Shown here in pieces: positions 61,586 to 64,000 of a stretch of DNA of 64,000 nt. How positions within the stretch are numbered: the first letter of the stretch is position 1; each line of letters begins with the position of its first letter. Origin of the DNA: Phenylobacterium sp. NIBR 498073. GTDB lineage: Bacteria; Pseudomonadota; Alphaproteobacteria; Caulobacterales; Caulobacteraceae. A program made the position numbers and the translations under genes. The notes under the pieces are model-generated. The model had not been told where the DNA came from, searched no databases, and saw nothing but the letters and a program-made list of their open reading frames with translations. Location of the stretch: contig NZ_CP114599.1 in assembly GCF_027286305.1 (NCBI RefSeq), positions 744,001-808,000 of the forward strand. The letters are read 5' to 3'.

Positions 61586-62419
61586 TCAGAGCCGGGCGGC
61601 GTGCCAAGCGACGTGGTCGCCGATGAAGCTGGTGATGAAGAAGTAGGAGTGGTCGTAGCCTTCCTGCATGCGCAGGGTCAGGGCCGCGCCGCCCTCGGCC
61701 GCGGCCGCCTGCAGCAATTCGGGCTTGAGCTGTTCGGCCAGGAAGCTGTCGGCGCCGCCCTGGTCGACCAGGATCTCGCGGCCGCGCGCTTGGCCCGCGG
61801 CGATCAACAGGGCGCTGTCGTGCGCGGCCCAGGCCGCTTCGTCCTCGCCCAGATAGGCGCCCAGCGCCTTGCGGCCCCACGGGCAGCGGGTCGGCGAGGC
61901 GATCGGCGCGAAGGTCGACACCGTCCTGAAGAGCTGCGGATGACGCAGCGCCAGGGTGAGCGCCCCGTGGCCGCCCATCGAGTGGCCGAAAATCCCGCGC
62001 CGTCCGCCGTCCAGCGCGAAGGTCCCTTCCGCCGCAGCGATCAGGTCGGCGGCCACGTAGCTCTCCATACGAAAGTGCGGCGCCCACGGCGCCTGCACGG
62101 CGTCGACATAGAAGCCCGCGCCCTGGCCGAGGTCATAGGCCGGGTCGTCGGCGACCCCTTCGCCGCGCGGGCTGGTGTCGGGCGCGACGATGGCGACGCC
62201 GGCCTTGGCCGCGTACGCATAGGCGCCGGCCTTGGTGGTGAAGTTGTCCTCCGTGCAGGTCAGCCCCGACAGCCAGACCAGATAGGGGACCGGCGCCTGG
62301 GCCCCGCCCGGCATGAACACTGAAAACCGCATCGGCGTGCCGGTGGCCGCGCTCTGGTGGCGGACATAGCTCAGCGTCCCGCCATGGACCTTGTGCTGTT
62401 GAAGGATCTCTACGCTCAT
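61586..62419 (-). CDS. fghA: S-formylglutathione hydrolase
   Basis: 277 residues, ATG with GAGGTCGAG. Esterase-D fold: QKHVHGGTLSYVRHQSAATG-type start, LVWLSGLTCTEDNFTTKAGA, oxyanion/nucleophile GIFGHSMGGHGALTLALRHP (catalytic Ser in GHSMGG), Asp in LVDQGGADSFL and His in EGYDHSYFFI. It hydrolyses S-formylglutathione to formate and glutathione, the last step of glutathione-dependent formaldehyde removal. The usual adhC partner is not in the window. Formaldehyde could arise from demethylation by the P450 or other oxygenases. Confidence 0.93.
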   Translation of the reverse strand: MSVEILQQHKVHGGTLSYVRHQSAATGTPMRFSVFMPGGAQAPVPYLVWLSGLTCTEDNFTTKAGAYAYAAKAGVAIVAPDTSPRGEGVADDPAYDLGQGAGFYVDAVQAPWAPHFRMESYVAADLIAAAEGTFALDGGRRGIFGHSMGGHGALTLALRHPQLFRTVSTFAPIASPTRCPWGRKALGAYLGEDEAAWAAHDSALLIAAGQARGREILVDQGGADSFLAEQLKPELLQAAAAEGGAALTLRMQEGYDHSYFFITSFIGDHVAWHAARL

Positions 62420-62518
62420 CTCGACCTCGCCGTGACGCCTGGCCGTTCCATAGCCGCCAAGGCCGGTCGAGGACAGACGTCGTGCCGCCGCCACAGTCCC
62501 GGTGTATGAGGTCGCGCC

Positions 62519-63040
62519 ATGACCTCGACCCCTACGCTCCGCCCGCTGACGGACGCCGACATGCCCGCCGTCGCCGCCCTGCAGCTCGTCGCCTTTGCGC
62601 CGCTGTTCCATGAGCCGCAGGAGATCCTGGCCAGCCGCCTGACTGTGGCGCCGAACCTGTGCTGGGGCGCCTTCGACGACGACGACCTGCTCGCCTACAT
62701 CCTCAGCCATCCGTGGCCGGCGGCCAGCCCGCCGCCGATCGGCGTGACGTTGAGCGCGCCGCCGCCCAGCGACAACTGGTTCGTCCATGACCTGGCGATC
62801 GGGCCCGCCGCGCGGGGCCTCGGCCTCGGCCGCGCTTTGGTCGGAGCGGCGTCCGGCGCGGCCCGGGGCGAGGGCCTGACCCGCGGCGACCTGGTCGCGG
62901 TCCAGGGCGCCTGGCGGTTCTGGGAGAAGCTCGGCTATGCGGTGCAGGACGATCTGCCGCCGCCGCTGCGCGACAAGGTCGCGGGCTATGGCGAGGACGC
63001 GCGCTACATGACCGCCGACCTCGCCGCGCTGAACGTCTAG
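62519..63040 (+). CDS. GNAT family N-acetyltransferase
   Basis: 173 residues. Classic GNAT order: TLRPLTDADMPAVAALQLVA at the start, WFVHDLAIGPAARGLGLGRAL (beta4 and the acetyl-CoA loop R/Q-x-x-G-x-G/A) and GAWRFWEKLGYAVQDD near the C terminus. The substrate cannot be assigned. It is divergent from fghA and convergent with the next GNAT gene, 7 bp from it. Confidence 0.85.
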   Translation: MTSTPTLRPLTDADMPAVAALQLVAFAPLFHEPQEILASRLTVAPNLCWGAFDDDDLLAYILSHPWPAASPPPIGVTLSAPPPSDNWFVHDLAIGPAARGLGLGRALVGAASGAARGEGLTRGDLVAVQGAWRFWEKLGYAVQDDLPPPLRDKVAGYGEDARYMTADLAALNV

Positions 63041-63047
63041 CGGTCGG

Positions 63048-63635
63048 CTAGATCAGCGGCACGTGGCCCGCGGAGTCCCGCGGCGCCAGGCCCAGCAGCC
63101 GCGGATCGTCGGCGATCTCCACCTGACGGCGGAACGGGGTGAAGCCCGAGCGGACATAGAAGGCCAGCGCGCCCGGGTGGTCGAGGCTGCAGGTGTGCAC
63201 CCAGAACCGCTTGATCGGCGCGGCCCAGGCCCGTTGCACGGCGCGGTTCATCATCCAGCGCCCCGCGCCGCCGCCGATCAGCCCCGGCGACACGCCGAAA
63301 AAGGTCAGCTCGCACTCGCCCTGGGTCCGGAAATCGAGCTCCAGGATGCCGACGCCCTCCGCGGCCTCCAGTCGATAGACCTCGACGCCGTCGGCGCCGA
63401 TCGTGGCGGCCAGTTCGGCGTCGGGCATGAGCAGCCGCGAGAACCACAGCCAGTCGCGGCCAACGGCGGAATAGAGGTCGCGGTACTCGGCGACGCCGGG
63501 CTGCTCCAGGCGCCGCAGCGCCCAGCCGGCGCCGTCGGCCTCGGCCCGCGACGGCGGCGGCGCATGCATTTCCAGCGAGGTGACAATGGTGGCGATCTTG
63601 CCCGGCGCCACGTCGTGATACCCGTCCGCCAGCAT
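63048..63635 (-). CDS. GNAT family N-acetyltransferase
   Basis: 195 residues from ATG 63635, which has AAGGAG at ideal spacing; two in-frame ATGs upstream do not. Motifs: GVEVYRLEAAEGVGILELDF, CELTFFGVSPGLIGGGAGRWMM (acetyl-CoA loop reads GGGAGR) and TCSLDHPGALAFYVRSGFTP. The segment FRTQGECELTFFGV fits enzymes that act on small amines. Substrate unknown. Confidence 0.82.
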   Translation of the reverse strand: MLADGYHDVAPGKIATIVTSLEMHAPPPSRAEADGAGWALRRLEQPGVAEYRDLYSAVGRDWLWFSRLLMPDAELAATIGADGVEVYRLEAAEGVGILELDFRTQGECELTFFGVSPGLIGGGAGRWMMNRAVQRAWAAPIKRFWVHTCSLDHPGALAFYVRSGFTPFRRQVEIADDPRLLGLAPRDSAGHVPLI

Positions 63636-63765
63636 CGATCGCTCCTTCTTCATCGAACCGGCCGGACCAAGGCCAGTGCTCCGCCTGGATGTCAACGCAC
63701 GCTGCGCGGGAACTACAGCCGCGCTTTTCCATTAGAGTCGACGACCGGCGATTTGGGAGGACTGA

Positions 63766-64000
63766 ATGCTGTCACGGATCATTCTGGCGTCTGCCGCCTT
63801 GCTGGCCTTGGCGGCGCCCGCCCAGGCCCAGGACCGCATGGCCCCCAACGCCCAGCTGTTCTCGGCGCCGAACTATCAGGGGCGGAGCCTGACCGTGATG
63901 CGCGACATGTCGACGATCCCGGCCACCTGGTCGGCGCGCAGCATCCGCATGGGCGGCGGCAGCTCCTGGGAGGTCTGCGAGCTGCCCAATTTCCGCGGCC
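63766..64000 (+). CDS. Beta/gamma-crystallin-like secreted protein, 5' part
   Basis: Open to the end of the window (78 codons). ATG after GGGAGGACTGA. Signal peptide IILASAALLALAAPAQA. The mature part begins a Greek-key unit: LFSAPNYQGRSLTVMRDMST, SARSIRMGGGSSWEVCELPN FRG in two adjoining stretches. This is the betagamma-crystallin pattern (Y/F-x-G near the start, then a strand and Trp). Such secreted proteins bind Ca or inhibit proteases. The C-terminal half lies outside, so this is partial. Confidence 0.75.
   Translation, partial: MLSRIILASAALLALAAPAQAQDRMAPNAQLFSAPNYQGRSLTVMRDMSTIPATWSARSIRMGGGSSWEVCELPNFRG

Overview
The window is about 68% GC and densely coded, with many ATGA or GTGA stop/start overlaps. 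It looks like the chromosome of a Caulobacteraceae alphaproteobacterium (Caulobacter, Phenylobacterium or a relative). The strongest argument is the chemotaxis operon at 26263-35984. Its order mcpA-cheX-cheY-cheA-cheW-cheR-cheB-cheY-cheD-cheU-cleA-cheE is, as I recall it, the McpA-Che operon of Caulobacter crescentus. UrcA, a TonB-dependent receptor and extensive acyl-CoA metabolism fit. I saw no rRNA, tRNA, CRISPR array, insertion sequence or phage gene.

Layout. 1-1599: end of an acetoacetyl-CoA reductase-like gene, a secreted hypothetical protein and UrcA. 1863-9234: a two-subunit molybdenum oxidoreductase of isoquinoline 1-oxidoreductase type, a regulator made of two fused TetR units, and a single-chain acyl-CoA carboxylase. 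9369-13253: a LuxR-type regulator with an overlapping small gene, two hypothetical proteins, and a MoxR/VWA (CoxD/CoxE-like) pair. 13473-20801: a catabolic block with a lipocalin-like protein, cytochrome P450, APH-like kinase, DUF35 protein, Ltp2-like thiolase/aldolase and MDR reductase. 21025-24995: a TonB-dependent receptor translationally coupled to a secreted PHP/CehA hydrolase. 25083-35984: the chemotaxis operon, met tail to tail by a second copy of its last two genes. 36549-38814: a two-subunit acyl-CoA dehydrogenase. 38889-52xxx: mixed housekeeping and stress genes (UBP zinc finger, metallopeptidase, GNATs, permease, methyltransferase, VOC proteins, nitronate monooxygenase, WYL regulator, glyoxalase I, a glycosidase, PIG-L deacetylase, serine hydrolase). 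53045-57957: an RND efflux operon with a divergent TetR regulator. 57954-60603: a PNPOx-GAF-winged-helix protein, a single-domain PNPOx protein and a divergent hemerythrin-like protein. 60678-64000: a dienelactone hydrolase, S-formylglutathione hydrolase, two GNATs and the start of a beta/gamma-crystallin-like secreted protein.

How it works together. P450 hydroxylation, two acyl-CoA dehydrogenase subunits, a DUF35/Ltp2-type aldolase pair, a nitronate monooxygenase/enoyl reductase-like flavoprotein and acyl-CoA carboxylation suggest breakdown of a hydrophobic, possibly cyclic or branched, carbon source. The substrate cannot be read from sequence. The motility block is complete from receptor to adaptation enzymes.

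The observations most worth follow-up are four. First, the duplicated CleA/CheE module. Second, the PNPOx-GAF-winged-helix/hemerythrin locus, with TTTAGGA direct repeats between its divergent genes. Third, four convergent gene pairs that overlap by exactly one CTAG palindrome. Fourth, the overlapping reading frames at 9369-10028.
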